Origin: Bursaphelenchus xylophilus
Lineage: Eukaryota; Nematoda; Chromadorea; Rhabditida; Aphelenchoididae
Length of the DNA: 64,000 nt
Direction of reading: 5' to 3'
Assembly (NCBI GenBank): GCA_904066235.2
Contig: CAJFCV020000004.1
Location: forward strand, 9,796,001-9,860,000
Below are positions 42,482 through 55,492 of the stretch, in pieces. A program made the translations under genes and the position numbers. Each line of letters starts with the position of its first letter. Positions within the stretch are counted from its first letter, which is position 1. The notes under the pieces were generated by a model. It was not told where the DNA came from and did no database searches. It was given only the letters and a program-made list of their open reading frames with translations.

Positions 42482-45031
42482 TCAGTCCTGCCTCTCGAAA
42501 ACCGACACATCAGGCGTTTCATCCTTCGCCGTGCTCTCCAAAAGCAGGGTCTTGATAAACCTGGTCTGTTCCAAGTTGTCCGCAAACTGATTTAGGTCAT
42601 GTTTTCGTACAACAACCGGTCTGAAGCCAGCCCTGTTCAGATGTCGGCAGTTCATGGCCACTTCTCCGATGACTCGAGTTTTATTCCTCTCGTCCAAGTC
42701 GGGTTTTGTGAGTATATTATGAGTGGCGAAGATTAAGGCGACTTTTTCAATGTCCTTGTTCTTCGCATCAAACGACTTCACCGGGACGAACCGTTTCGTG
42801 GACTTCTGGAAATACAGGATACCATCCACATAGGCGCCAGTGTTCGGCTCAATTTGAGCGGCCAGGAGATGGGATTCGGGGGGAATGATCAGACTTAAAT
42901 TCTTGATGAATTCTAGTCGCTCCGAATGGACGTTCTTTCGATGTCGGAGGCCGGTGATCACTTCTTCTGACTGAAAACAGAAAAAAATTTAGATTTTTTT
43001 TATTTTTTCTGCAATCTATCCCATTTTGAGGGAAATTCTGATACAAAAGGAAAATAAGTCGTCTTCCATCGCTCCATTTATTACCTAAACCCAAAAAAAA
43101 ACAAAAAAAAACATCCTACCTTGCTCTGGATCAAATTCAACAAATCTTCTGGTATTTTCACATCCTGATGTAGGTCGTATTTCAAATAACTGGCAACTTG
43201 CAGTACCTTTATAAACCTGATCAGTCGCAGCTCGTCGCTACTAAAATTTAAAACAATAATATTATACTAGGCATCATCCTACCAATTCCTGCTTAAATCC
43301 GTTAAAAACGTCGGCTCGAGAAGCGTTTCCGCCATTCGGCCGGGGAGCTGGTTCAACATAGCCAATGAATGGACAGAGTTGAGCCAAACTGCCGGATTTT
43401 TCACACCTTTTGGCTTCAAAACTTCGGACAGTCGGTTTGCGGCTGTTTTGATAATTTCCGGTGGGATATTCACCAAGGCCAACGAGGAAATTGCCAACGA
43501 AAGCTCGGGGACACTGGCTTTACTAAAAAATAAAGATTCAAAAACTTATAAACCATCACTCACTGGTTATGTCGATTCGCCCATTGAGCCAAATAGTACC
43601 ATAAATTCGGGTTATTGACCTTGATCTTAGCCAATGCCATCGTTATTGTGTTGAAGGTATTCCACCTTGTTATCTCGTGCAATGACTGTGGAATCTGTCC
43701 TTCAATGAATTGCAAAAACCGCGGGTAATAGAAGGACAGGAGATCCAGCGAGGTCAACAGCCGAGCACATTGGTTGGCCGTCAAAGAGCGTTTACTGCAA
43801 ATATAAATCATTATATTACACTAGGCCATATAACGGAAAACCGTCGAGGAAACCCTAAAATTCAATATTGAAGGTTAAAAAAACTTACGCTATGACAGTT
43901 TCAGCCATTCTACTGTGCATTTTGACATTTCTGAAGCCGGTTTTAGCCGACGCTACAAACAAAGAAACGACTTCTCCGGTATTCATGATCGGCAAAAGTT
44001 CATCCACTTTCCCTTCGATTTTGTCTCTCAAGATAGGATCATGAACAAGTTCATGGAGCTCAAAAACCATTAGTAGTAGCCGCGGAGCCGCAATGTCACT
44101 ACAAACACCAACATTTTTATATTACACTAGATCAAGATCTAAAAACGAAACAAAAATAAAAACTCCTACTCTATTTTCTTTGGCAACAGAGCAAACAATT
44201 CCTTTCTTACAGCATCATCAACTTCAAATTCATTGTGTTTCATCGCCAATGCCAAGGACAAAAGTGGGCTGATATCTAGGACGCCTGGATTATCCGCAGC
44301 ACATTCTTGGACCCGTTTGAACAGCTGGGTAACCGTAGTTGACAAATGAGGAACTAAACGATCATCTTCAGCTGCTGTCGGCTTCCGAGGAGTGTATATC
44401 GATACGATCGCGGCCAAGCAAGCTACTACAACATTCGGAGAGGCTTCTGGATGAAGAAGCTTGGCGTTCAGACTTGAAACCACCGCTTCGCTGAAAGAAA
44501 ACGTTGTCAAGAAAGGCCTGATATCAATTTCAGACAGAAACTCCCACAATCATTGGTATAAAAGTGAACTTCTTATCTGACCTTCGAATGCGATGTATGG
44601 AGAATGTAGACTGATTAAAACGTAACTCTCAAGCACAAACTTTCTTCGATTTACCTTTCCAACCACTTTCCGTATGGAATAGTTTTATCCAGCTTCGTTA
44701 AAGCCACCAATTTATCCAGGAACGACAGCATTTCATGTTCATCAGCTGGAGGCCGTGATTGAAACTCCTAAAAACGAAAAAAAATCAAACAAAACGATAC
44801 AAAACCTACCTTCGCGAAACCATTAAACGTCGTTGAGTTAAGGTGTCTAAATTTTCCCGCATCTTGTTGAATGTTCGTGGTCTGGTCGACTAGATCGTTA
44901 ATAAAACCATCAAAACCCTCGATGATTTCGGGATTCGGCTCAGGAACTGCTGGTTTGGTGGAAGAAGTCGCTCGTAACTGTCCAACATGTCGACGAATCG
45001 GACGAAATGCCCGCCAACATCGAGGTAACAT
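42482..45031 (-). CDS. FAST-kinase/RAP-domain-like mitochondrial protein
   Basis: Eight exons (44810-45031, 44655-44767, 44170-44490, 43889-44098, 43564-43794, 43283-43522, 43120-43240, 42482-42970) join with consistent phases into about 648 residues. The N-terminus MLPRCWRAFRPIRRHVGQLR is a good mitochondrial targeting peptide, so I chose ATG 45031 over an upstream in-frame start. The middle is a series of alpha-helical repeats typical of FASTKD proteins (SEAVVSSLNAKLLH, LTSLDLLSFYYPRFL, LSLAISSLALVNIP). The C-terminal 110 residues (KVALIFATHNILTKPDLD, GFRPVVVRKHDLNQF) fit a RAP-type nuclease-like fold. FASTKD family members act in mitochondrial RNA processing and stability. Assignment rests on architecture, not alignment. 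Confidence 0.72.
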
Positions 45032-45440
45032 CCCTTTTTCCACTTTCCAATCAGTTTCTCCCAAAATAAAAAACCTTTTTTTATTCCGAGCTGCGTCCGA
45101 CCGATGCGGCTCGCATGGGACATTTTATATGATGTAAGTGAAAATTCGGCCAAACCGTTCAGGTTAATGCCATGCGGATTTTGCTTGTCCAGAGTAGTCG
45201 GATAATTGTGAAATTTTCTGGCCAATAAAGGAAAGTTGGCTTTCGATAGCAATTATAATATAATAGACGTTTTGCGACACACCAAGTTTATTGAAAGGAG
45301 TTCCTAGAAACACAAATGCAACTGGTATAAGGTTCGTCAAAATAAACAAATAAAAAATTAATTTGATCGCAGAAATGTAGTGCACTAAAGAGATTTTTGA
45401 CGTCTTAACGTCCAAAGAACAGCGCCGTTCTTGCTTTTTT
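45032..45440. other. Upstream of the FAST-kinase-like gene
   Basis: Minus-strand frames continue upstream here but lack domain features. It probably contains the promoter and trans-splice region of the operon-like pair. Confidence 0.35.
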
Positions 45441-45454
45441 TTAGACTTGAACCC

Positions 45455-45840
45455 TTATCGCTCAGATTTTGATGAAACTTTTCTACAAATCTTGATTATT
45501 TTTTAAAGACAAACATGGAACTCCCAGTTCGCGCTTTGCAAAAAAATTTGAGATTTTTGGGCCAAAAGTTGAAAAAATGTGGCATTTTTTTTTGAGAATT
45601 TTGGTGTAAAGCTTATTTCTACCGTAGAGAGCAATGGTTACACATAAAACCAATTTTCCCCGCGCAAAGCTGGCAAAGATATGACCAAAAAAGGTCTTTT
45701 CTGTATGACTGTACTTCACTTTCGCGTACTCTCTGAGCAACACGAATGGTTCCATTCTCTAAAATTAATCACTTTTTTGCGCTTTGCGAATGTTAAGCGG
45801 GCCAAAAAAGACGTTGCGACGAGGTTTCGCGCGATAAAAA
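45455..45840. repeat. Diverged foldback B relative
   Basis: Shared blocks with 9950-10396: CGCTCAGATTTTGATGAAACTT, CAGTTCGCGCTTTGCA, TTATTTCTACCGTAGA. Ends are not clear. Confidence 0.55.
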
Positions 45841-45869
45841 TTTAGCAGGATGCGAAAAAAGAGTGCACT

Positions 45870-46092
45870 GCACGTCAAACTGAGGACTCCGGTGAATAGA
45901 CTATTCGCTATCGGTTTTTTACACTTCGTCATGATTTCGCAGAGAAAGAGAGAAAAAAGACACGCAAAAACGTACTCTCTCGCACCAAAAACTCCCCATT
46001 TCTTCCCCGACAAAACGTTTTTTTCGCGTCTTGTTTTGGCGAATTGCCAATCCATTCACCGGACTGTTTTAGCTTATCTCAGTTTGACGTGC
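45870..46092. mobile_element. MITE M, copy 2
   Basis: GCACGTCAAACTGA...TCAGTTTGACGTGC, with ACT directly repeated outside both ends. Confidence 0.85.
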
Positions 46093-46204
46093 ACTGTGCT
46101 TTCAATCGCCCTTTTCAAAACAGTTCTTTTGCACTGTACGGCGGCAGTGCACCCTGAATTTTACTTGTTGCCGCGCAACACGTCCTTCGCACTGTGCAGA
46201 CATT

Positions 46205-48865
46205 CCAAGGTGTTTTGGCGCACGAAGGACGGAAAGGTCCGCTAAAAAAAAGAAAAGAGGAAGGCGGTGAGGGGGAAGTTTTTGATCGCGCTTATTTCGA
46301 ATATCGTATCCATTTTTTCTTAATCTGACAATGTTGCTTAAAACAGATTGTGCGAGAGAGTCGAACACCCAGTGCACACGAAACAAGAATTCATAGCATG
46401 ACCTTCATACTGTCACCAATGATAGTACTTGGAATAACGAGTACAATTTTTTTTTAGTTTTGATTTTTTTGGCTTACTGTAGGTATACTGTAACATTTTC
46501 ATATTTTCTGTATCTCGATAACGACAGGTCGGATCGCCTTCGGACCTTTTTCATATGATAGACCTTGAAATTCTAAGCAAGTTCATAGTTGGAAATATTT
46601 TTCTGCACCTTGGTTTAGTTGCCGAAAAATTAGCATAATTATGCAAAAAATCCTCTTTCAAGTTTTTTTGCAAAAAGTACCCATTGTTGATTATTTTTAA
46701 ATTGGCTTGAAAGATTCCTTACATCACGACGATTCGAACGGTACCAACTTTGTCGTTCAAAGCGGGGCCACACTCGAGAAATGCCTATGGAAAGTTAAGT
46801 CATCATGGTATTACAGTAACCTAAAATTGTTACTAACGGTGATACAAAGGTCCTCGTAAGTTCAGTTGATCATAGATGCCACCAGTGTATCCTTACTATG
46901 TTCAAAAACCCGCTTTCGCCACGCTTTTACGTGATATAATGCCTTAGGGGATTTGCAGGACTTTGCTGTATTTTGTCGTTTACAACAACAAGACATTAAC
47001 AAAACTGTAATTATTATCTTCCATGCAAAAATAAACTACACTCGCGGTGTTTCTGACATTTGCAACATGTTTTACGGGACTTAGAAAGGACTTTGCCTAA
47101 GGTAAAATTCGAAAATTTTAGTTTTTCAGGAAAGTCGTGAATCATCTTCAATAAGCCTAGAAATTATTGTTTACAGCTATAGAAGGCTCAAAAAAGCTGT
47201 TTCAATTCTGCAACAGCTAATTTATGCAAATTTTTATGCGCGGTCCGGTCATAATGGTAAACTTGTGATTATTCCAAAACTAGGCATTTTATCTCAATGA
47301 ACTTAGTTTTAAAGACGTGGAAATGCATTAAAAAGCTGACAGTAGTGATATTTTTTTATGTCAAACCTGTGACTATAATTGTAAAATTCCTGTGACTATA
47401 CTTATATAATTTTAAAAATGTCTTACAAAAATCGCCTCGTTTTTCTAAATCGGAAAGGATTTTTCAGAAAAGTAGTGTTTCCAACAAAAATGAAGTGTTT
47501 TATAAATATAATAAAAAATTTCAACGGAATTTACATAAAACAAACAGATATTTACATAATGGCATCTTGCAGAAAAATTTGCATAAATTTATTATTTCTT
47601 AATCGTAAACGCCGGGACAGCCTTCTTTGAGCTTTGTTCAACAATGAACAAAAATTTCTAAGCTTATTGAATAAATTTCACAAGTTTTCTAAAGTAAATA
47701 AAATTTTTTGTATTTTTCCTAAGGCAACTTTTCCTAAAAATCCCCTAAATCTAGTAAAAATACATGTGAGATGATTATTCTTACATGAAAGACCGATAGC
47801 CACAGCTTTACGTATTTCTTTTTGTTGCAAATGATGAAATACAGCAAAGTCCTGTAAATCCCCTAAGGCATTATATCACGTAAAAGCGTGGCGAAAGCGG
47901 GTTTTAGAACATAGCAGGGATACACTGGTGGCATCTACGATGAATTGAACTTACGAGGACCTTTGTATCACCGTTAGTAACAATTTTAGGTTACTGTAAT
48001 ACCATGATGACTTAACTTTCCATAGGCATTTCTCGAGTGTGGCACCGCTTTGATCGACAAAATTGGTACCGTTCGAATCGTCGTGATGTAAGGAATCTTT
48101 TAAGCTAATTTAAAAGTAATCAACAATGGGTACTTTTTGCAAAAAAAGTTGAAACAGGATTTTTTGCATAATTATGCTAATTTTTTGGCAACTAAACCAA
48201 GGTGCAGACAAATATATCCAACTATGAACTTGCTTAGAATTTCAAGATCTATCATATGAAAAAGGTCCGGAACTGATGCGACGCGTTGTTCTCGAGATAC
48301 TAAAAATACGAAAATGTTACAGTACACCTACAGTAACCCAAAAAATTAATTTTTTTCAAGCGATTTGTAATTCTTATCACGAGTACTATCTTTAATACTG
48401 ATATGAAGAGCCACCTGTAACATCTTGTTTCGTGTGCACAGCCTGGCTCTCAATGCTCGATCTTCTCAAAAAACGTGTTTTAAGCAGTAGTGTTAATTAG
48501 TAATTTAAAAAAAAAAATTTTGAGTAATGGATTTAGGGGTTTTCGGTGGTGCTGATTTTAAAAATTGTATCCATTTCTTCTGAATTCTTGCCTATCTTCC
48601 TCAATTCTTTAAAATAAATGTTTTAATTGGTAAAAACTTGGTCAAACTTGTATGATATTGTAAGAAAACTTATGACGCTTTTTTCGTTTTTACAGCGAAA
48701 ATGACACTACTGCTTAAGTAAAATTGTAAAATTCAGAAAAAATTGATATGTTTTTCAAAATCAGCGCCATCGAAAACCTCCCCTCTCCCCTCCTCCCCGC
48801 CCTCCTCTTTCTTTTTTTAGCGGACCTTTCCGCAGCGGACCTTTCCGTACTCAATCGTTTTGGCG
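46205..48865. repeat. Large foldback, about 2.66 kb
   Basis: The outermost matching arms are 46208-46280 and 48780-48860 (GGACGGAAAGGTCCGCT and inverse). Further inward, 46325-46990 and 47830-48490 are near-identical inverse copies (CACACGAAACAAG, AATGCCTTAGGGGATTTGC...). The centre 46990-47830 is AT-rich and unique. No transposase or tRNA-like module found. Confidence 0.72.
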
Positions 48866-49555
48866 CGCCTAGTATTAACAAAGTTTTAGGCGTCATTTTT
48901 TGCTGGACACAGTTGTGCCCAATTGTGTCATAACCACATCTCCATAATCAGCTCAGTCATTGTTCTCCGGTATAATTGAAATAAAGTTAAATTGCAGGAA
49001 TGGGTAAAGCAAACCCAATTTTTAATGCACCACACTATAATTGGTCGAAGAAAGATATACAAAGAAAGTGATCTGCTGCTATGACATTTGTTACAGCTTT
49101 GTTAGACTATCACCTGTTTGTTTAATTTATTGGCCACGCATTCAATTAAGCGAAGAGAGAAATGGCTCTGCACTATTTGACGGTGGTCGGTGGCAATAAT
49201 TTAGTTGCGGGGTATAAGCTTTCTGTATCTATAAATGTAAAAAAATCAAGGTTTCCCCTTCCCTGAGTTGTCCGTTCGGAAAATGCCTGGCCCTTCAGGG
49301 CCGGAACAAAAATTACGATTATAAAGTGCCTTCAAAAATTTCGAAAACCCTGGAATTTTTACTAACTAGATCAAAGATGATTACACCTTCATGTATATGT
49401 GCGCCTGCCAAAAAACCGCTTCTTGGGGATTTCCTGTTGAAATTACAAGACGTTTTGTCCTCAATCTGTCCTTCGCGCCTATTACAGCTCTGCCACAGAC
49501 CGTTTCTCCCTCAATTTATTAATAAAAAATCGGAAAAATTTTTTGGTTCACCCTA
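48866..49555. other. Intergenic, nothing recognised
   Basis: No gene or repeat boundary supported; frames are short. Confidence 0.35.
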
Positions 49556-49835
49556 ATATATTTTTTCTGGGGCTTTCCGAGTTCAGCCCCCCAGGAAGGG
49601 TAATTCAAACCCCCAGTATCCCTTCAGGGTGTTGGTGTTCACATTCAGGCCGTCGTGGTCAATACTAACTGTATTATTTTTAGTATATCAAACCCCCAAT
49701 GTTGTACATCCAACCCCCTGCGTTTTAGATCAAACCCACACTTTTCAGATTGGATGAGGGGGGTTTGTACTGGGTCATGGGGGTCTGGACTGTGGATTTG
49801 TACTACCTTACCCCCCTTTTTCCGATTTAACTGCG
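49556..49835. repeat. Dispersed repeat D, copy 2
   Basis: Reverse-complement match to 2664-2846 over 49556-49720, and direct match to 4084-4168 over 49745-49820 (GATTGGATGAGGGGG, ACTGGGTCATGGGG). This is the longest D copy in the window. Confidence 0.7.
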
Positions 49836-50544
49836 CAATTCTGCGCATGAGATGTGACATGATTGAATGGCCTGTATCAGCGTCGTTCCACGCCTCGACC
49901 TGGTACAGTCTTTGAATTCAAATTTGTATTTTTATGCTTTGTTGGCAACTTGTAATTACATACTATTTCAATTAACAAGAACGTTTTTCTACACAACTCG
50001 CAATTATAAGCGTACCAAAGCATATGTAACTTCCGGCACATATTTAAGTGCGAATTACATCAAACCTTGTTGGAGTACCTTATTATTAATTTTTTTGAAA
50101 TAAAATACTTGCCGTACGTTCTTACGAATGACGCCAAAAATCGTGTAATTGTACGGTGATACACTTATTTTTTAAACTCCTGTTTTTGAGCCTGTTGTTG
50201 GTCGTGAAAAGTTTTACAGAACTCTTTAAAAAGAGTTCTGTTTTGTGTCAAGGTCCAGTGCCAAAAGTGATACGGTAACTGCAGGTAGGACTTCGAATCA
50301 TTTAAAAAATTGGTTCGTAAAATTGTTTGTGTTAATAGTAACGGATATTACATATGTAATATAAATGTAATAAGATAGATGAGAAATGAATGTAATACCT
50401 GAACCCCATAACATAATCATTAAAGAGATGCGTGCCAGCCATGCCCCCGATACTTGCCAATAGTGTTTGTGGCATAGTAATGAGTTCATTTCGACAAAAA
50501 TACACTGTTATATACATGTACCGTGTATTTTTTGTATACACATG
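49836..50544. other. Intergenic, nothing recognised
   Basis: AT-rich. A small inverted repeat, GTATACACATGTAC with TACATGTACCGTGTAT, lies at 50510-50550. Confidence 0.35.
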
Positions 50545-52425
50545 TACATTAAAAGAGACTTCGCCAGTTGTGGAAGGAGGGTCTGCCCTAGAATTTGACC
50601 CCCACTTTTTTCTGTCTCAACTGATGACATATAGGCTGTTAGACAACTTGGTGAATTTTTTTCGAAAAATTCGTCATCATGACCGAGATATGACACATAT
50701 ATTGAATTTCGTTTAATGTGATATATTGTGCTAATTTATCGCCAAAACATCGCAGAACTGAGTACACATACGTTATAGGCCATGCTGAACAACTTTGTTA
50801 TCGACCCCAAGTTTGTCAGGTTACTGTAACATACCGTAACGCCCATGCTTGATCAATAAATCTCGATTTTCTCGATTTTTTTCAATAATTTTCTCGGAAT
50901 TTTTTTGCATTTTTGGAATCAGCATCAAATTCTGCATCGGATAGACTATATGCGCGTCTCCAGATAGGTGTACAAAAATGTCGTGGCGCAACCGGTAGTG
51001 GGTCGGACTACCATTCAAAAGGTCCCGGGTTCGAGTCCGGGTGGAAGCAAAAACGCTCAAACGCGCTGGAAATTGTACCAAAACAGTTTTAACCTATTGG
51101 AACTGTGTTTAAAATAAATAATAATTAAAATTGTAGCCTAAAAAGGCTAAATTTTGGATTTTACGAAATTTTTGAAAATCATGATTTTAGTGGGCCCAAA
51201 TCTGCCGAAGAAATGAAAATTTTTTGTAAGCGATTTTTTTGTTTAGAAACCACGCATGGCACATAGAAAGACTATTCCTCAAAGGATTTCGTTCAATTTT
51301 GCCCAAAACACCAAAAAATTTTCGTATTTTGGCATTTGACAAAAAATTGAAATAATGACTTTCAGGAGTCCTTACGCGGAATCGTTTCCAATTTTATAGA
51401 GCAGTATTTTGCGCTGCTTTCAAATATCTTTCTAATAGCCGCGAAAATTTTCCCCAAAAAATTTTACATTTGAAAATTTGTAGATATTCACATATTTCAT
51501 GATGTTACAGTATTCAATCTTGTAAAATTTGCTAAAAATTCGACTCCCCATAATGGAAAACATGTGTATCCACGTTTGAATGACGTCACTTCGGCTTACT
51601 GGGTTCTGGCGGTGCTCTCCGATTAAAACGAAAAAGTTCAACTTTTTGGTGTTTTGGGCAAAACTGAACGAAATCCTTTGAGGAATAGTCTTTCTATGTG
51701 CCATGCGTTGTTTCTAAACAAAAAAATCGCTTACAAAAAATTTTCATTTCTTCGGCAGATTTGGGCCCACAAAAATCATAATTTTCAAAAATTTCGTAAA
51801 ATCCAAAATTTAGCTTTTTTAGGCAACAATGTTAATTATTATTTATTTTAAACACAGTTCCAATAGGTTAAAACTGTTTTGGTACAATTTCCAGCGCGTT
51901 AGAGCATTTTTGCTTCCACCCGGACTCGAACCCGGGACCTTTTGAATGGTAGTCCGACCCACTAACGGTTGCGCCACGACATTTTTGTACACCTATCTGG
52001 AGATGCGCATATAGTCTATCCGATGCAGAATTTGATGCTGATTCCAAAAATGCAAAAAAATTCCGAGAAAATTATTGAAAAAAATCGAGAAAATCGAGAT
52101 TTATTGATCAAGCATGGGCGTCACGGTATCTTACAGTAACCTGACAAACTTGGGGTCAATTACAAAGTTGTTCAGCATGGCCTATAACGTATGTGTACTC
52201 AGTTCTGCGATGTTTCGGCGATAAATTAGCACAATATGTCACATTAAACGAAATTCAATAAATGTGTCATATCTCGGTCATGATGACGAATTTTTCGAAA
52301 AAAATTCACCAAGTTGTTTAACAGCCTATATGTCATCAGTTGAGACAGAAAAAAGTGGGGGTCAAATTCTAGGGCAGGCCCCCATTTGAGCCTGCTTCAG
52401 CAACTCGCGAAGTGTCTTTTAAATT
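50545..52425. mobile_element. Large foldback with tRNA-like arms
   Basis: Arms of about 780 bp (50545-51330 and 51628-52425) are close inverse copies; outer sequence TTAAAAGAGACTTCGC / GCGAAGTGTCTTTTAA. Each arm carries a tRNA-like module: + 50982-51050 with A-like TGGCGCAACCGGTAG and a perfect T-stem CCCGG-GTTCGAG-TCCGGG, and the inverse at 51918-51988. Unlike the TNA foldbacks it does not start with CAAGGGAA, and its flanking duplication is unclear. Confidence 0.75.
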
Positions 52426-52461
52426 GAAATACTACATGTATAGCGGAGATATATTAATGTA

Positions 52462-52704
52462 CAGTGAGGGGCCTGATCTAATGGCAAAAAACGTGTCATT
52501 TTGCATCCTGGAAGGGACCAAAATGACTCCAAACCCTTCCCTTATGTGCTGGAAAACTCCGCTTTGAAAAACGCGCTCTTTCCTTCAAGGCGGGCTCTTC
52601 TGTGTGGTTTATTAGCTTAGAGAAGGGACGGGTTTGGAGACATTTTGGTCCCTTCCGGGATGCAAAAGGAGACGTTTTTTGCCATTGGATCCGGTACCTC
52701 ACTG
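52462..52704. mobile_element. Mariner-type MITE A, copy 7, variant
   Basis: CAGTGAGGGGCCTGATC... to ...GGATCCGGTACCTCACTG, but the interior differs from other copies (GGGACCAAAATGACTCC / GGAGACATTTTGGTCCC), a distinct subfamily. Confidence 0.75.
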
Positions 52705-52716
52705 CATTTTAATATA

Positions 52717-54085
52717 CACTCCATTTCAAAATGATAGACACGCCTATAAAATTTTCAATTGCGGTGTCGGGGTTTAGTTGACGGATACGAAACCTTAACA
52801 GGTTGAAAGAGGAGGTTTGAAAACCTACACCTACAAATAAAATTTTCTCATTTCACTGTAATTGCACTTTACACCAAAGATTTTCCAAATTTTGGGTGTT
52901 TCAAAATGATAGACACGGCTGCTATTTTTGCTTAAAACTTGGGAATATGGGCCCCATAGGGCCTGAAACTGTTAGTATGACTGTATTGCAACTGTCTGGA
53001 CTTTACTGAGCTCAAAAAGCCCAAATTTTTATGCAATTGTCCCGGAATTGCACATATACCTCCATTTTGTGCAATCTGGCCTGCATCTGTCAGAAGTCCA
53101 CTTTCCATGGGCATAGACAGTGCAGATGCGACCTATGGTATGTAATGGACTAGATCCAGTCAGTTTTCACCAGTATGCAACACAAAAATGCGTGGAAATT
53201 GCAACGAAAACTGATTCCGCAGCGAAAGTCGTCACTTTTAAAGCTTCTCAAGCGGGTGCCTGTGGTTTGCACAACCAAAAAAGCTCTGAACTATCTTGAA
53301 AAACCACATACAAACGTTATTACATAATCCTTATGTCCAGGTTCAGTCGGGCCAACGCCAGAAAACGTCAAGTTTCCAAAAAGCCCTTTTTGACCCATTT
53401 TTAAGCCTATTTCGCATAGATTCACAAAAGAATGGTGCACTGCGGACCTGCTGAAGCAATGCTGCACATGCTACCGTGCTAAACGTATTTACAAAAACCT
53501 AAACATTCCAGCCAAGAAGTTTTTCTTCGCATCTAGCTTGTTTCGAAACGTAGGGTAGCCTTCAAAGCTGACTATGTCGCAGCGGAAGCAGCTTTTGTTG
53601 GAAATGCCACGCATTTTTTTGTCGCATACTGGGGAAAACTGACTGGATCTACTCCATTACATACCATAGGTCGCATCTGCATTGTCTGTGCCCATGGAAA
53701 GTGGACTTCTGACAGATGCAGGCCAGATTGCACAAAATGGAGGTATATGTGCAATTCCGGGACAATTGCATAAAAATTTGGGCTTTTTGAGCTCAGTAAA
53801 GTCCAGACAGTTGCAATACAGTCATACTAAAAATTTCAGGCCCTATGGGGCCCATATTCCCAAGTTTTTAGCAAAAATAGCAGCCGTGTCTATCATTTTG
53901 AAACACCCAAAATTTGGAAAATCTTTTGTGTAAAGTGCAATTACAGTGCAATGAGAAAATTTTATTTGTAGGTGTAGGTTTTCAAACCTCCTCTTTCAAC
54001 CTGTTAAGGTTTCGTATCCGTCAACTAAACCCCGACACCGCAATTGAAAATTTTATAGGCGTGTCTATCATTTTGAAATGGAGTG
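52717..54085. mobile_element. Mariner-type element with 450-bp inverted ends
   Basis: CACTCCATTTCAAAATGATAG and its inverse, flanked by TA (52715-52716, 54086-54087). Arms 52717 to about 53160 and about 53640 to 54085. The 480-bp centre is full of stops but has protein-like fragments, so it may be a transposase relic that I cannot assign. Confidence 0.75.
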
Positions 54086-55492
54086 TATCTCCGCTATACA
54101 TGTATTTTAATTTAATATACATGTGTATAGCGGAGTAAAGAATTTTTGAAAAGGACATGCTCTCTGATACCACCGTCTGAGCTTTTCGTAGTTGTAATGA
54201 CAAGTCATTTACAAAACCTAAAGAAAATTTGACCGTCGCATCTAATGGCTGACTATTTTGTCACTACATTTTGCTGTTTGGTTAGTTTTGTTCTTCAGTC
54301 TACCTTTAACACACAGATCATCAGGGGCGTGTCAAATTTACCTGTGGTCAAAAAACCTCCACCCTCAGACCAATTCCTCAACCGCGCTCCTGCAGATCAT
54401 AATTGAGGGCTTCTATTTTTGAAACTTCTCCTGTAGCGCGATAACTCTTTAGAAGGAAGAATTATTCGAAAAACTTGGCAGAAATAAACGGTTTTAATGT
54501 ATTTAATTTTCTACTGTCCTTGTGCAAGTTGTATGTACGTAGGCCATACATGAAAAACGTAAATGGTGTGCCTGTGGCACTTGCTAAATATTTATGGGGT
54601 TTGAATGTTTTTTAGAGAGTAATTTTTTAAGTAGCTTGTTGATAAACAAAAAAGTTTTCAATTCAATTAAACCATAGTCATTTTTGTTGATTAGAAGGAT
54701 TATTGTAGCCAAAATACTTGGAAGTCACATGTAATTCTGTACGATTCATTTTGTAGCGAAGCCTCAATTTTATCCGCGTGGGTTCAATGACCTTACAAGA
54801 ATAATGAAGTGTTCATTATTTGTTATAATGATTAAATGCGTCAAAACAGTAATCTCTTTAATGGCAACATTGCCATGTTTGCAATGGCGCATAAACTTTA
54901 CCTTGAATTCTAGCCAAAGTTTCAGAAGTGCAATAGTGGTCCGCATTGTGCATTTTTCCTCACAGCAAATTATGAAAAAACTAGTATCGATTTCAGCGCA
55001 AACTATGACTGTTTTATTTCAACCTTTAAATCGACCAATAATAGTTCTATCCTGAGCTCGCGTCATGCAATCTACATATGATTACGGGGTGTATTGCGAG
55101 CTTTCCTTACAATTAGAAAAAGAGATATACAGGGTTGGGCATCTTTGTGGCCCGATTTAAATTGGCTATAACCGTCTCAGTTTTTGGCCAAATCTTATAA
55201 TTCTTTGTTTTGCTGAATACTCAGAAGTCCCCATTTTGTTTAACACCAAATATGTTATTCCCATTTATTAGCTTACATCAAAAATTAACTACAAACAAAA
55301 ACCTCTAATTTCGATACTAAACAAGGGCAGTATCCCAAGTGCGACACTCATATTTTTATTGAATTTTGCGCACTTGCCATTTTTGATGAGAAAATGGCTT
55401 CAATATGATTTTTGCGCAGAAAACGTTTCTTGAGCATAATATTGCATAATTGCCCCTTTATATGCTTATATTCCTACTGTTTGTTTTTCAGG
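54086..55492. other. Intergenic upstream of the 7TM gene
   Basis: No gene supported. 55322-55390 (CAAGGGCAGTATCCCAAGTG, CGACACTCA) is a left-end fragment of foldback B. Confidence 0.4.

Noticed and set aside
44890..45252. 120-codon frame as the N-terminus of the FAST-kinase-like gene
   Set aside because: The other frame yields a mitochondrial targeting peptide and joins the next exon in phase 0; this one does not.
4346..51988. Functional tRNA genes at 4346, 14238, 24056, 40664 and 50982
   Set aside because: A and B boxes are present, but acceptor, anticodon or T stems do not pair as in the tRNA-Phe at 63007; they lie inside foldbacks.
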